Assembly (NCBI GenBank): GCA_020736575.1
Contig: JAGPYM010000007.1
Location: 992,001 to 1,056,000, forward strand
DNA: 64,000 nucleotides
Reading direction: 5' to 3'
Origin: Thelonectria olida
Taxonomy: Eukaryota; Ascomycota; Sordariomycetes; Hypocreales; Nectriaceae
Numbering within the stretch: the stretch's first letter is position 1; each line of letters starts with the position of its first letter. This document shows, in pieces, positions 44,668-56,536 of this stretch. The translations under genes were made by a program, and so were the position numbers. Below the pieces are notes generated by a model. That model was given only the letters and a program-made list of their open reading frames with translations. It was not told where the DNA came from and did no database searches.

Positions 44668-46089
44668 ATGCCGCCAAAGCGCATGACTGCAAACCCCCTA
44701 AAACCGGCGCGTCATCGCGCCGGTAAAGATACGGGCGTAGACTCAGACTCAGACTCAGACTCCGACGCCAGCGACAACGAAACCCCCGACCAGCCAACCA
44801 TTCCCCCCCCACCAAAGGCCGCCAGCGCAGGAAAGATCTCGAGCAACCTGGGCAAAGTCGACCTCAACGCCCGCAGAAAAGAAGCGGAAGCTGCAGAAGA
44901 GCGGCGCCTCGCGAAAGAGAAGGCCGAGCGACTGGCCGCCGAAGAAGGGTTCGTGACAGAAGAGGAAGAGGAGAGTGAAGAGGAGGACGACGATGAGGAA
45001 GAGAGCTCCTCGGAAGAAGAGAGCAGTGAGGAAGAGGCGCCGCGGCGGTTGATGATTCGACCAAAGTTTGTACCGAAAAGTCAAAGAGGAAATGCGAAAG
45101 ACCCCGAGAAAGAGGAAGAGGAAGCCCGAAAAGCAGAGGAAGAAGCACGGAAGAAGGAAATCGACCAGCTCGTCGAGGAGCAAATACAGAAGGACCTGGC
45201 TGCGCGCGCTGCCGGGAAGAAGCACTGGGACGACGACGAAAATGAGGAATCAGACGTCGACACGACCGACGGCATTGACCCCGAGGCCGAGGAGGCTGCC
45301 TGGCGCGTCCGTGAGCTCAAGCGCCTCAAGCGCACCCGCACCGCCATTGAAGCCCGTGAGCTCGAGCTGGCCGAAGTCGAGCGACGACGCAACCTGACTG
45401 AGGAGGAGCGCAAGGCCGAGGACGAAGAGTATATCAGCAAGCAGAAAGAGGAAGAGGCGGCCAAGGGCAAGGTGGGCTACATGCAACGCTACCTGCACAA
45501 GGGCGCCTTCTACCGAGAAGAGGCTGAGGCTGCTGGCCTCGCCCAGCGCGACGTTATGCGAACGCGAATTGCGGATGATGTGCAAAACCGTGACGTCCTA
45601 CCCGAGTATTTGCAGCGACGCGACATGGCCAAGCTCGGTCGCAAGGGCGCCACAAAGTACAAGGATATGCGCACTGAGGATACCGGGCGATGGGGTGACA
45701 TTGGCGGACGGCCGAGGAGAGACGGTGCTTTTGGTGGTGATGAGAGGTTCCAACCCGACGATGACCGCTTCAGATCTGACGATCGGGGAGCCAAGGGCGC
45801 CAATGCCATCCCTCTAGGCGACCGACGAGATGACCGAAGAAGAGACGATCGAAGGACAGATGATCGTGGGGATAGGGATAGGGGCGATCGAGACCGGCGA
45901 GATCGGGGCGACAGGCGACACAGGGACGACGGCGATGGGTACCGCAGGAGGAGATCACGTTCATACTCGCGATCTCGCTCACCACGACGGGACACAGACA
46001 GAGACGACCACCGAAGTCGTCGCAAACGAAGTACGTCGCGCGATGGCGATCGTTACGAAAGCGACAAAAGACGCAGAGTAAACGCCTGA
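44668..46089 (+). CDS. MFAP1-like pre-mRNA splicing factor
   Basis: Intronless, 473 aa. The C-terminal MFAP1 domain (about residues 230-360) is recognisable: KGKVGYMQRYLHKGAFYREE, DVLPEYLQRRDMAKLGRKG, TKYKDMRTEDTGRWGD. MFAP1 is a spliceosomal B-complex protein, related to yeast Spp381 in role, and acts in the nucleus. The N-terminus has an (SD)n acidic run from a GACTCA tandem (44740-44766) and a second acidic block rich in Glu/Ser (EEEESEEEDDDEEESSSEEE). Long charged coiled coil follows. The tail is RD/RS-rich (DRRDDRRRDDRRTDDRG, RRRRSRSYSRSRSPRR), typical of splicing factors. It converges on POL12 with 180 bp between stop codons. The ATG at 44668 is in good context (CACAATG). Confidence 0.9.
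   Translation: MPPKRMTANPLKPARHRAGKDTGVDSDSDSDSDASDNETPDQPTIPPPPKAASAGKISSNLGKVDLNARRKEAEAAEERRLAKEKAERLAAEEGFVTEEEEESEEEDDDEEESSSEEESSEEEAPRRLMIRPKFVPKSQRGNAKDPEKEEEEARKAEEEARKKEIDQLVEEQIQKDLAARAAGKKHWDDDENEESDVDTTDGIDPEAEEAAWRVRELKRLKRTRTAIEARELELAEVERRRNLTEEERKAEDEEYISKQKEEEAAKGKVGYMQRYLHKGAFYREEAEAAGLAQRDVMRTRIADDVQNRDVLPEYLQRRDMAKLGRKGATKYKDMRTEDTGRWGDIGGRPRRDGAFGGDERFQPDDDRFRSDDRGAKGANAIPLGDRRDDRRRDDRRTDDRGDRDRGDRDRRDRGDRRHRDDGDGYRRRRSRSYSRSRSPRRDTDRDDHRSRRKRSTSRDGDRYESDKRRRVNA
44704..44723. repeat. GC-only inverted repeat just after the MFAP1 start
   Basis: CCGGCGCG, a 4-nt spacer TCAT, then CGCGCCGG: a perfect 8-bp stem of G-C pairs only, starting 36 nt after the A of the ATG, inside codons for KPARHRAG. 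It would form a very stable RNA hairpin close to the start codon. Confidence 0.7.
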
Positions 46090-46269
46090 GAGGCTGGGCC
46101 GCACTCCATGTATAATAATCAACGAAGAAAACCAAAATACCCAACGCACACGCCCTTCGTGCTATGATTTGACTCCCTTTTCCTACGTTCCTCGTTACAT
46201 TACATATGAAGCCGAATATGCTCGTCTTGCTAGGTATCGGCATGTTCCCTGCTCTTGCTTTCCCTGCCT

Positions 46270-48339
46270 CTATATCCTCACGATCTCGACACGCGCTCTT
46301 TCGAAGATATTGTGACTGATCATAGCCTCGCCGGTCGGGACGGGAGGCGGATACAGCGTCATGCGCGCGTATGTTCCGGGGCCACGACGTTTTGAGAGGA
46401 AGCCAGGGTTGATGGCGAGGACGCTTTCGACGACCTACGAGTGGTGTTAGAACCGTGATAGGTGATAGGGACATAGAATGATGAAGGGATAGACTTACCT
46501 TTGCGAACGGGGGCAGGAAGCTGGGAGTCATCATGACATCCGGCCGCACATTCACCATCTCGCCTAGTTTGAGATAACTCAGATCTAAGACCGCGCCGGT
46601 AGCCACGCCATCCTCCGTGCCTGTCTTGGGCAACTTGCTACGATCCGTAGGTGGGTAAAGCGGAAAGTAATGGCGCTGCTCGACGAGATAGCGACACAAC
46701 CGGCTCATGAGGTCACTCTGCGGGCCCACGGCAAGCTCCTCGGCGCGCAATTGGGCGAGAATATCCTGAGAGGAAATGCCGACGACGAATTCGTTCATGG
46801 AGAGAGTCATGGGGTTGGTGACAATTTTGACCGCCTTCGGTAGGCCGAGCTCCTTGCGGGGAATCGAGTCCTGGGGCCACGAGACGTGCTTGTCCAAGAC
46901 GTCGCGCACCGAGGGGACGAGGATGATGGTGACGTGAGGATTCGCAGAGGCTAGGCGGTTGAAAGCGGGAGAGACGAGATACTTGAAGACGGTGGTCATG
47001 GTGGCAGTGTCTGGGTCGAAGTTTGCCTCTTCAGGCAGGTCAAAGTCGCCCGTTGCAATGAGCGGGTGGTCAACGTCGAGGAACGGACCGGTCAGCACGA
47101 GGGCGTCGACGTATTTATCAGCCGCCTGGCTGCACAAAGCGTGGAGAGGTTCGAAATCGAGATTATCATCAGGCGTGTACGGGCCGGACGCAAAGATGAC
47201 GCTTAATGGAGCAGGGTCTGAGTCTTCGTCCATGGCATCTGGTCCGCCTCGCAACCTCTCGCGATGAGCTTCAAGGGCTGATGGTAACGAGGCGGGGTTG
47301 GCGAGCAAGGGGACGTCTAATATCTGGTTCACGACAAATTCATTGCCCGAAGCGTTACTTCCCCGAAGCGCCACAATCTGGCCTGGGAAGAAGCTCCAGC
47401 TCTTGATATTGCCCATCTTCAGCGGCACCCGAAGCCCCATACCTGTTCTTCGCGACGTCTCCAGAACGAGCGAAGCTGTGTTGAGTTTCCCTTCGGCAGA
47501 ATCTGATGCAATCCGCCCCACGGCCACGATTTCGGTGGTGCTCTGGCTGGCGGCGCTGCCAAAAGCCTCGTCATCGAGCTTGTGGTGTTCTTGCACAATG
47601 GTCATCAAGTCGTCGATTCGGTCGTCGAGAATTTCGCTCGACTCGGACAGTTTCATGGCCAATGGCTTGTATCCCATCTTTTTCTGATCGGAAGCGGCAG
47701 TGAGTTTCACGCGCGGCTCGGAGAAGGGTGCAATGGGTGGTTCGGCGGCGGCAAGGCGGTCGTTGAGGATTTCGACGACTTCGCCGGGGTTCGCTCGATC
47801 GTTGAATGAGGTGACTCTGAGGCATGTTAGTATAAATATTCATGATATGATATAACCTGGAATACGTACTGCAGAGTGTTCATGTTCTTGAGCTGTTCGG
47901 CCAGACCTGCTGCCGGCGAGCTCGTCAAGCCATGGGGCGTCGCCATCTTCCTCTTCAATGCACTACCAGAGCCTGCTGCGCGACCTAGCTTGCCACCACC
48001 CGAAGGAGTGCTAGGAATAAGCCCGTCCAGCATATTCGTCACATTTCCAGACCTCGCGCCAGCTCTGGGGGTGCCAGCAATTCTTCGCTCCTGCTTGATA
48101 TGTACCTGGCGGTTGCTCTTCTCGAGGGCGTCCTGAATGTTCTGCTTTAGGTTCCGCACCGCATCGAGGGAGATTTCCTGGGCGTCGAGGTCGAGCTTGA
48201 TGCAATATGACTCCCATTTGAAGTAGAGATCCTCGGCCGAGAGGTCGTGCAGGCGCAGAATGGACTCGAGCTCGCTGAGGACGTCGGGCTCGAGCGGCTT
48301 GTTGGGGGAGAAGAGAGATTGGACGTCGGCGTCGGCCAT
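46270..48339 (-). CDS. POL12: DNA polymerase alpha subunit B (Pol12)
   Basis: Regulatory B subunit of DNA polymerase alpha-primase, linking the primase complex to replication initiation and telomere capping. Exons 48339-47870, 47816-46499 and 46434-46270 give 650 aa, all joins in frame. The N-terminal helical domain starts MADADVQSLFSPNKPLEPDV and is followed by a Ser/Gly/Lys linker. The OB-fold and inactivated phosphoesterase core include FFPGQIVALRGSNASG, VIFASGPYTPDDNLDFEPL, VDALVLTGPFLDVDHPLI and LNEFVVGISSQD-type strands. The C-terminus reads MTLYPPPVPTGE to a final EIVRI. A long frame that continues left into MFAP1 is a read-through of the last intron and is not coding. An ACGCGT lies 180 bp upstream of the ATG. 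Confidence 0.94.
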
Positions 48340-48973
48340 GGTGGGCGACGTGAAAGAGATAGAAGTGACCGAATTAAAGACGAGGATACTTGATCGTGTT
48401 TTTTGTCTGATGGTATCGTCGTTGAGGATCTTCTCGAGTAGTCGTGAAAGAGCATCAGCGTTGAAGGTACGAGGGATGATAGATTGATGGTGGGGTCTTT
48501 CGAGACGCGGTTGAAGGACGCGTCCAGCGCGTTAAGTGCAAGAATTCTTAGTCTAAACGACCCAAGTCAGGGACCTCACTCACTGTGCGCACCATCCTAT
48601 CAACAATTAGATGTCAACAATTCATCAACATTTATTTCATCCAATATTGGTTGAGGGCCTTATTATTGATTCTACTCCGTCCATGATTCACAAACATACA
48701 TCTCATCGCATAGAAAAGCAAGATAATGACGCATATGTTAGAGCAACGAAAATATCAACTAAACAGTTATCCTTTGCTATAAACCAGCCATCTGGGCGGT
48801 ACGGATATATTGGTCCTGCCTCTGGCTCGTAATTCCCAGGCTGCCGTGAACGCCGTCTATGTGAAATAAAGCAAGCCTCTCCCGCTGCGCTGTCATACAT
48901 GAGGTATCAAAGTAAAACAAAATGCTCCATTACCCAGTCCCATCATCGCCTTCGGCCGAAAAGTCTGCTATCA
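48340..48973. other. Intergenic: POL12 promoter and SPT21-like 3' end
   Basis: 634 bp. The left third is GC-rich with the ACGCGT box listed separately; the rest is AT-richer and probably holds the 3' UTR of the GATA protein gene. No gene was seen. Confidence 0.55.
48518..48523. promoter_or_regulatory. ACGCGT box upstream of POL12
   Basis: ACGCGT within GGACGCGTCC, a 10-bp palindrome, about 180 bp before the POL12 ATG. The spacing is close to that of the box before MCM5 (168 bp). A further GCGCGTT follows. An MBF-type site is inferred. Confidence 0.45.
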
Positions 48974-51900
48974 TCACTCATTGTCTTTCACTTGAGCCAT
49001 GGGGTGCTCTATTCCCCATTGAGCCCACAAATCCGTGTTGCTCTGAAAGTCGAATCCTGCTGCGCCGTCCCTAGGTGGCGAACTAGGCACCAGATTATCA
49101 GTGCTGAGAATGTTTCCAAAGTCGACAAAACCATTAGATGTGGAGTCTAGAGCCGGCAGGCTGCTGAGATCGAGATCATTGTTCCCAAGGTCAAACGTGG
49201 GGTCTGAGAGCATCTGACTAATAGTTCGGCTCAGTGGCGTGTCAAAAACGCTTTGTAAGTTGGCTTGGTGATCCCTTGGGCTTCGTCGGACAGTGGTTGG
49301 AGTCTTGGTCGGCGTTCGCTGAAGTAAACGCTGCGCGTTTGGAGATGCCAAGATGTCTCGGACTGATCGCAACGACCGTGAAACGCTTCTAGTGATCGGT
49401 CGGTGGTTGGGAGTCGGGCGAGTTGGTGTCTTAAACGGAGTCGTCGCGGTTGCTGCCTTGGCCTTGGGTGGAGGAGTCGAAGGGCGAGCGGGGACTGGGC
49501 TCCGGAAGAGAGCCTCGAGATCGTCTTGTTCACCAGAGACCCCGGTCTGTGAGTCAACTGCGATATTCTCTTTCTCAACAGCCATTTCCTTGTTCTGCCT
49601 GTACTCGAGGGTTTGGACAATGTTCACATCCACTTCGCCCAGAACTGGTAATGTATCGTTCTTACGAGGAGATGGGAAGAGAAGTCGTCTCGTACTGCCA
49701 ACCTGCTCATCAAAGTCGATGTTGACGGGGCTCTCAGCCGTGCCACTACCGCGTGAATGGGTCGACCCAGGCTGGGAACGGGGGATGCCGTTGTTTGGTA
49801 GATTGCTCGATGTGGGAGCCGAAGGAGCCATGATGCCCCGAGCCTGGTTCAGATCAGCCCCCAGAGTCGCCCGTGAAGGACCGGCTTCACACTGCTTCGG
49901 CGACGATGGCGCCACAGGACCGAGGGGGTCGGTCACAGGATAGGCTTCAGACGCTGGGTTGGGCTGCTGCGAGGCGCTCTTGCTGCGAGCTTTCTTGTTG
50001 GGGCCACGCTTGCGACGTTCCTGTCCCAGTCGCCCAAATGCGTTGTCCCATTTGTCTGCAGGGCGGTGACTTCTGTATTTGGCAACCCAGATACCGCAAG
50101 GATTGCAGAGCAGTTGCTCGGTCCAGGCAGACTTGTCTTCGGTGACACCAAGGGATTTCTTGACAAGTCGATAAGCAAGCGGCTTGTTGTCCGCATCACG
50201 TTGCAGAATTTCGATAGCCGTGATACGTCCGGGTTTTTCAGAGTACTCGACATATTCTGGCACGCCGTCCCGGTCCTGGATCCATATCTTGCGCCATGTT
50301 GGGGTATTGATGGCACCGCAATTGGTACAGAAGGGAGGCATCTTGCCATTGGAGATGGCATCTTCCAATTTCTGTAGGATAGTCTGCTTCTTCACTAGAT
50401 TCTTGTTGTACTTTGGAGATTCTGGTGGAACGAAAGCATCGCTGTGAGGACACGGTGCCTCAGAAAAGGCTACGATTGGCAAGGCTGGAAGTGTTGCTGG
50501 TGGTCCAACTGGATCACTCGCAAGGACAGGCCAGGTCATGGGGCCACTGGAATTCGCCCGACGAAGGACGGCGGGAATCTCATGAGTTTCTGTGGTTGGT
50601 AGCACTTGCTCTGAAGCAGTGCATTGCGAAAGTGAAGACGGTCCAGCAGGCTCATTGGCTGGTGCCGTGGGCAAAATTAAAGGTCCTGCCGACTGAGACC
50701 TGCTCAACGCTCTTGGTGGGTTGGGATTGGGAGGATAAGAAGGAACCTTGACTTGAGCACTATCTTGCGTCGAGGTCGAGCGGGCTGAAGGTACTTCGAG
50801 ACCCGGTGCTGGTTCAGAAGAAGAAGTCTCCCTAGATACCTCAGCAGACTCAGTGACTGCTCTCGCAGAAGACTCATGGACAGGAACTGGGCTCACAGCC
50901 TTCTCAATAGCATCGGTGGTGGGAGGGGGAGTAAGAGCGAGGACTGGTGGCGATGGTTGTGTTCGTTTTGGGCCGGGGTTCTGGGCGCAAGGCTGGAGAG
51001 GATTGTTTATTAGGGGAGGTAGTGAGGGTGCCTCGGCGAGAGGAGGTCCGAGAGGGGTCGCCATCGGATGGGGCGCATTGTAGTTTTGAATGTGAACAAG
51101 GTCTGCGCCGTCGGGACCAGCTTTGATCTGGAATACTTGGGTAGGAATTCCTGTCGCATCTCTTAGATCTTCTACTGGCGGGGTTGGCTGAAACTGATCA
51201 TCCTTGAGAGGCTGAAGCAGAACTTCGTCGAATAAATCGTCCATTTCGGAATTCGCAAAGCTGGCATCGGCCCGCTGAGGCATCGGAGGGAGCATGGGAC
51301 TACTAGGAGGCGGGCTCGATTGGATAAAACGGGCTGTTCTAGACACTGGGGGTGAGGAGCCAATATCCTGGGGACTATCCTCGGAATAATTGGGAGTTGG
51401 AGCGAGAGATTCAGGAGATCGACCGTCCTCTTGGCTCGGCGAGAGAGCCCGGCTGGGCTTTTGGGAGGATTGCCCTTGGAGGTTTGGGTTGTACTCCTGA
51501 CGCATTGATGATTCCCGCCGAGCCTTGCCTTTTGGGGCCCCTCGAGGAGGAAGACTCATTGGGCCACCTTCAGGAACAGGCGTAGGAGCACGTGGAACCT
51601 CTTGTAGATGGTTGCCAGGCACGTTCTCGGCGGTGTTGACAGGTCGAAAGTTGCGGATAGATCCCGAGGTGCTGGCCGCGACTCGAAGGGACTCGGGCCC
51701 GGTAGCAAAGGGATTCGGTGCGGCTTTCTTGACCTGAGTCGTCTTGGCTCTCTTCGTAGCAGGTCCATCCTCCCCTTCAGTCCCATCCTCGTAACCCGAG
51801 GTGTTACCCTCATTTGGCTTCTTGCGTGGCCGGCCTCGAGGCCGTCCTGTTGGCTTCCTTTTCCTAGAGCTTCTGCTCGAAGGGCGAGAAGAGGGCTGAG

Positions 51901-52759
51901 GTGGCAAAGTGGTTGTGTCGACGGGTACAGGGGCCACCCGCTGAACTTCTTGAGTCGGAGCTGGGGCGATGGCAATGGAGTCTCGTCTTTGCAGTGTGGG
52001 GGGGACGCCCTGAGACAAGGCTGGGGAGGCGACTCGTGAGACGTGGGCAGAGTGGCCAATCTGGGGATTTGACTGCATGAAGGAATTCCATTCTGAGATG
52101 CCGGTAGGAGTCAGAGCAGTCTCCACCGGCCTCATAGGCTGCATTTCCATCATGATAGGCTGAGGCTGAGGCTGAGGCTCAGGACGCTGCACCTTGGCCG
52201 AAGGGGCAAGTCGGAGCTTGACCTCCAGGGTCTCTCTGTTTCCACCTCCGAAGACAGCAAGCACGTTCCTGGTGACTCGACCCGTGACCATCTTGGGGGG
52301 CTGAGAACTACCATCGCCGGGCATCGACTCCAGTGCCCACGATAACATTCCCTGGCCTACCAATGGCGTGTCCGGTTCTGAGTAGTCGAGGGCATAAATG
52401 GTGTAGTCGCCTTCCTGGCTCGAGAGTTCGGGGCTGCATTCCGTGATTGCCTGCAGACACGCGCGTAGATCTACTATACCGATAGAGTTCTTGTCGTCGA
52501 GGGGTACCGTCTGGACCTGGAGGGTTTGTGAGGATCTCGCTAGACAGTTGACCTTGTTTTCCTTGTCGAACGAGTAGTGGACCTTGACTGAACCATCGTG
52601 TTAGCCAAAAAGACCTAAGTGACACGGGCGGAGAGAGGACATACGGCCCATAAGCTTCACTTGAATGCCCGATTCGTCAACGTTGTTGTCGTATTGAGGC
52701 ATGACCTGGCCATTGGGATTCCAGCCGCCATTGGAGGGGAAAGGCATGGGAGACGCCAT
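48974..52759 (-). CDS. AMS2/SPT21-like GATA zinc finger protein
   Basis: Two exons, 52759-52645 and 52587-48974, give 1242 aa. The N-terminal domain (VKLMGLKVHYSFDKENKVNC, LRACLQAITECSPELSSQ, MLSWALE) matches the Ams2/Spt21 N-terminal module, which activates core histone genes at S phase. A QPQPQPQP run comes from a 6-bp repeat near 52157-52183. An AT-hook (GRPRGRPRKK) lies near residue 287. Long Pro/Ser-rich disorder follows. The zinc finger starts CTNCGAINTPTWRK near residue 794 and ends LLCNPCGIW; the two cysteine pairs are 70 residues apart instead of the usual 17-20, so the loop is greatly expanded. A basic stretch RRKRGPNKKARSKS comes next. The C-terminus has further disordered and short helical segments. 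Nuclear location and histone-gene control are inferred from family. Confidence 0.85.
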
Positions 52760-54561
52760 GGTGGTAGGTCCCTCCGGTCATGAGCCGGGAGAGATCTTTA
52801 CGTTGTTGAGCAGAATATCCGAGGGAAAACGATGGAGAGGCAAAATGAGAAAACGGAGGAGGTAGAGGTGTGGGTGAGGTGTTGTGTGTGGGTATGAAGT
52901 TGAAGTTGAAAGGGCAGTGTGTGGTTGTTGTAGATATCAAAATGGGGAGGCGGGCGTCATGTTCGTGACGCGCCGAAAGTCGCGTCGAAAAGAGGCAGGT
53001 GGGGACCACTTAAGGACAGAGGGGGCTCCTTCCTGGGGGTGAATGCCTTGCGGAAAGTAATGTGGGAAAAGATGAAATAGAAAAAAAGATGAAAAGAAAT
53101 GGCAGTGAGTAATTATCAAGTTGAATAGGCAACAAGAATAATAGAAGAAGCAACAATTGTGCTTAACGCTGTTGTTTGGGATGGCACACACACACGAAGT
53201 GGTGATGGCGCCGCGAAGTGGTGGTGTGGTTTTCAGTGGTTGCAGAGCGAATGGCGTCAGTGACGTGAAAAGGTCCTTGGTCCCTTTCGCCTGTTGGCGC
53301 GACAGCGGCAGTCCGCGCTGGAGCCAAAATCCCTACCTTTCCAACGTGTAGGCGGCTGCTCGAGCGGGGCAGGGCGCACGGGCGTTCTTTCTCCTGTTCG
53401 AGAACTCGGAGGTGCCCCACCGGAATTGCCGGGGCAGATGCGGCCCCGCTACTGGCTCTTAGCGCCGGCTGGAGCTTGGTCGTACCTCCGAAAAGTACCT
53501 TCTTTTTTGGTGGTTGCTGGTTTCAGACAATAGGCCTCGTCCGGATCCCCGTCCGAAGCGCCGGTTCGACTGCGTGTTAATAAGCGGCCGTGTGCCTGCT
53601 TTTCACTCAATGCACCTCGGGCTCGGTTCCGGGTCTGCTGCTCACGTGCTGTCCTTGTCGTCTGGGAGTTTTCGGCCTGAGGCTGCTTTCAGAGCTGATG
53701 AGGTGATGAGGTTGCTGGGAGCAGTTCCTTGCTAGATGAGATTAGCTGTTGGCGAGAAGTGGTTCCGTTGGCCACGCAACGAGCCGCTTTTCCCCGTCGC
53801 GAAGGAAGCTTGGTGAGCCTGTGCTTCTGGCCCGAGCAACGATTCTCGACGAGAAGCTGGTCGAGGGAGTGCAATGAGAGGGAAAGGAAGAGAAAGGTGT
53901 TCCAGCCAGCGGGTTTTGTTCAAGAGGGTCTTTCAATCTCGTTGCCGGGGGGCTTGGTCCCTTTTATATCTCGGACCTTTACCTGAGGCCATTTCACTCA
54001 ATGGCCCCGGACTTAGTATGGTGTGTCGAGAGATCCGAGATGACGCTCATTCTCAACCATTGTCTTGCGTTCGTTTTACTCCCCTCTATTCATCGTTGTT
54101 GCCTTGTCTCTCCTCTCGTGACTTGGAGTTTGTCTTGCATTTGCAACCATCCCCAGTTTTTGTTCTCACTCTGCGACCCCAGAGCCCATCTACCCCTCCA
54201 TCACACATACAGGTGTCTCAGCACTCCCTCCATCTTGCCTCTAGCTTACTGGCCCAGCCCCCAATAAAATGAGGCTTTCGGAATCCTGTCCTTCTCCTCA
54301 TCTGGAAGTTTTCTTGGTGGTTTCCCCTCCCCCCACATCCCATTTGCCGCCGGTCGCATTTTTAGAGGCCGCGAGTGATGCTTTCCGATTAACATCGTCA
54401 TTGTCATTCTCCACACTAGCTGTATGCAATTAACGACGCCATCACCATCTTTGGCAGAATTGACTTCATTCCCATCTATCAACACAGAGCATACACTACA
54501 CAACACCATCAAGTAGTGTCTTCTATTTTTACAAGTTGTTCTCATCAGATGCATCTGCACT
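52760..54561. other. Gene-free stretch upstream of the SPT21-like gene
   Basis: About 1.8 kb to the HIBCH stop codon. It includes the paired ACGCG cores and CT-rich sequence around 54060-54240. The open frames are short and lack domains. Confidence 0.55.
52968..52985. promoter_or_regulatory. Paired ACGCG cores upstream of the SPT21-like gene
   Basis: GACGCGCC and, on the other strand, GACGCGAC lie within 18 bp, about 210 bp before the ATG. ACGCG is the core of MBF sites. Yeast SPT21 is itself expressed in S phase, so the pair is plausible but unproven. Confidence 0.35.
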
Positions 54562-56140
54562 CTATAGGCGACTAGTTGATACCACCTCATCGTCCTTCCA
54601 TCGAACGTATCCTTGCTCGTTCAGCCAGATCTTGCGGCCGATGATCTCCCTGACCACATCCGAGATGCCCTGGCGGCCGTTGCGCGATGCAACGACCTTG
54701 TGCACGAGCTCATCCGCAGTCAAGTTGGAGTGGTCCACAACTTGCCTAATCTCGTCTTCCGTGGGCACGCCCAGGTATCGGAAAGGATATTGTTTGTACG
54801 TCCGGTCGTTAAAGAGCTCAATCTCCTGGTCCTTCTCAAACTCAAAGAAGGGCTTGGCAATGTTCTTACCGCCCACGGCTTCCAGTGACTCGGGCTGCCA
54901 TTTGGGTGTTTCCTTGCGCACCAGCAGAGCCGTTACGCCTTCAGTAAAGTCAGGGTGCTGCATGAACTTGGACGCAATCTGGTGCTCCTTCTTGAAGGTC
55001 TCGGCAATATCCCACTTGCGAGCGATATGCGCCTGCCTTATCGCCACGTGTACTGAGGTTGGCGATCGCTTCCGGATGGTAGCCAGCTGCTTCTGCGCCC
55101 ACTCCTCTGTATGACCCCGCTCTGCCTCCAAGGCAACAATGACATCGTTGATGTTGGTCTTGCTGAAGCATCGGTCAATCGCGCGACGGATTTCACCACC
55201 CAGAAGGATGGGTTGATCGTAGGGGAGACCAGTGCTGAACTCCTCTAGGGTCTGGCTGATCAGAGCAAGTCGCGTACCAAGGTCATCGCTGTCCTGGAAT
55301 CGCAGCTCGGCAAGGCGGGCCTCGAGATCAGGCAGACTCGTCGAGTGCAGGTAGTGGGTGGCGAGACCGGAGTAGAAGACGTTGGGGCCAGTCAGACGTT
55401 CACTGGTTAGGGCGAGGTAGGCTCCGATCGATCCGCTCAGTCGGGGCAGGAAGAAAGAGGCTCCGACGTCGGGGAAGAAGCCAATGGTGGTCTCGGGCAT
55501 GGCGAAGACGGTCTTCTCGGTCGCAATTCGGAAGGGAGCGTGGGCACTGAGACCAACACCACCACCCATGGTGATGCCGTCCATGAAGGCAACGTAGGGC
55601 TTTTGGTAGGTCGCAATATAGTGGTCGAGCTTGTATTCGAGAGCGAAGTAGTCGGCCGACTTCTTCCATCCATCGCTGCCCTCCTGGTTAAATTCGGCCA
55701 GCGCAGCAACGTCACCACCAGCGCAAAGCGCCTTCTCGCCAGCACCCTTCATGACAATGACGTTGGCCAGGTCCGATTTTTCCCACTCAATCAATCGAGG
55801 TACAATCTTTCGGATCATCGAGGCGTTGAGAGAGTTGAGCTTTTTGGGCCGGTTGAGCAATACAGTCCGCAGACCATACTTGCTCTCGAAAACGACATCG
55901 TTCGCTTCGTCGCCGGGCAGCTCTTTGATAGACTGGGCTTCGGTGGAAAGCTGTTTTGCGATTGATGTTAGAAGGTGATGACAAAAATATCTCTGAGGCA
56001 GTCTCTCTCACCTGTCGAGCACCCCACGAAGAGCTCACAGCTTTTGCTTGCTGGGCCATGGTGAAGCTGCTCCTCAAACCACGGCTGTTTGCAGCATTTG
56101 CAGCAGCGCCAGCTCGGACTGCCAAAGATCTGAAGGACAT
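54562..56140 (-). CDS. 3-hydroxyisobutyryl-CoA hydrolase, mitochondrial
   Basis: Enoyl-CoA hydratase/isomerase-fold thioesterase of valine catabolism, releasing 3-hydroxyisobutyrate from its CoA ester. Exons 56140-56012 and 55950-54562 give 505 aa across a phase-0, 61-nt intron. The N-terminus (MSFRSLAVRAGAAANAANSR) is Arg/Ala-rich without acids, a typical mitochondrial presequence. The core shows LLNRPKKLNSLN, GAGEKALCAGGDV (oxyanion region), FMDGITMGGGVGLSAHAPFR, and MPETTIGFFPDVGASFFLPR with the family's Glu and Asp. The C-terminal hydrolase-specific part ends in GYVRWKDDEVVSTSRL without a peroxisomal targeting tripeptide. The length is right for fungal members, which carry longer tails than the human enzyme. 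Confidence 0.92.
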
Positions 56141-56454
56141 TACAACTCAATTAACGATGCACTCATAGAATTGACATGTGCACCGAGAGAAGAGGGGGTT
56201 TTGGGGTCGTATAGATCGTCAGTACCGCGGTAATGCTTTTCCACGGGCCGCAAACCAAATTTCATCCCGAGGGTACCAGCAGCTTTCCGCACCAAGCCCT
56301 GGCGGTCGGTTGCTCGGTCTTGAATGGGGTCACCTGACCGTTGTTCTGATTGGTGGACGGCCGCTTGATACAAGTGGCCAATTAGAGGTGACCTTGCTGC
56401 ATCGAATTGCGGGAAGGAGCATAGTGAACATTAACGGCTCCATGTTACAAGTAA
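56141..56454. other. Gap before tRNA-Gly(GCC)
   Basis: About 310 bp of HIBCH upstream sequence. Nothing beyond an AATTGG-type CCAAT variant was noted. Confidence 0.5.
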
Positions 56455-56536
56455 GCGTGATTGGTTTAGTGGTAAAATTCTCCGTTGCCATCCGAGCAGC
56501 GTCGGGGAGCCCTGGGTTCGATTCCCAGATCACGCA
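56455..56536 (+). tRNA. tRNA-Gly (anticodon GCC), intron-containing
   Basis: 82 nt. Acceptor GCGTGAT/ATCACGC, anticodon stem CTCCG/CGGGG with loop TTGCCA-T, and an 11-nt intron after position 37. The T arm is CTGGG-TTCGATT-CCCAG. A T5 terminator lies at 56547-56551. Confidence 0.9.

Noticed and set aside
45770..46269. POL12 reading frame running on into the MFAP1 3' end
   Set aside because: It results from reading through the last POL12 intron; the spliced exon 46434-46270 gives the conserved C-terminus.
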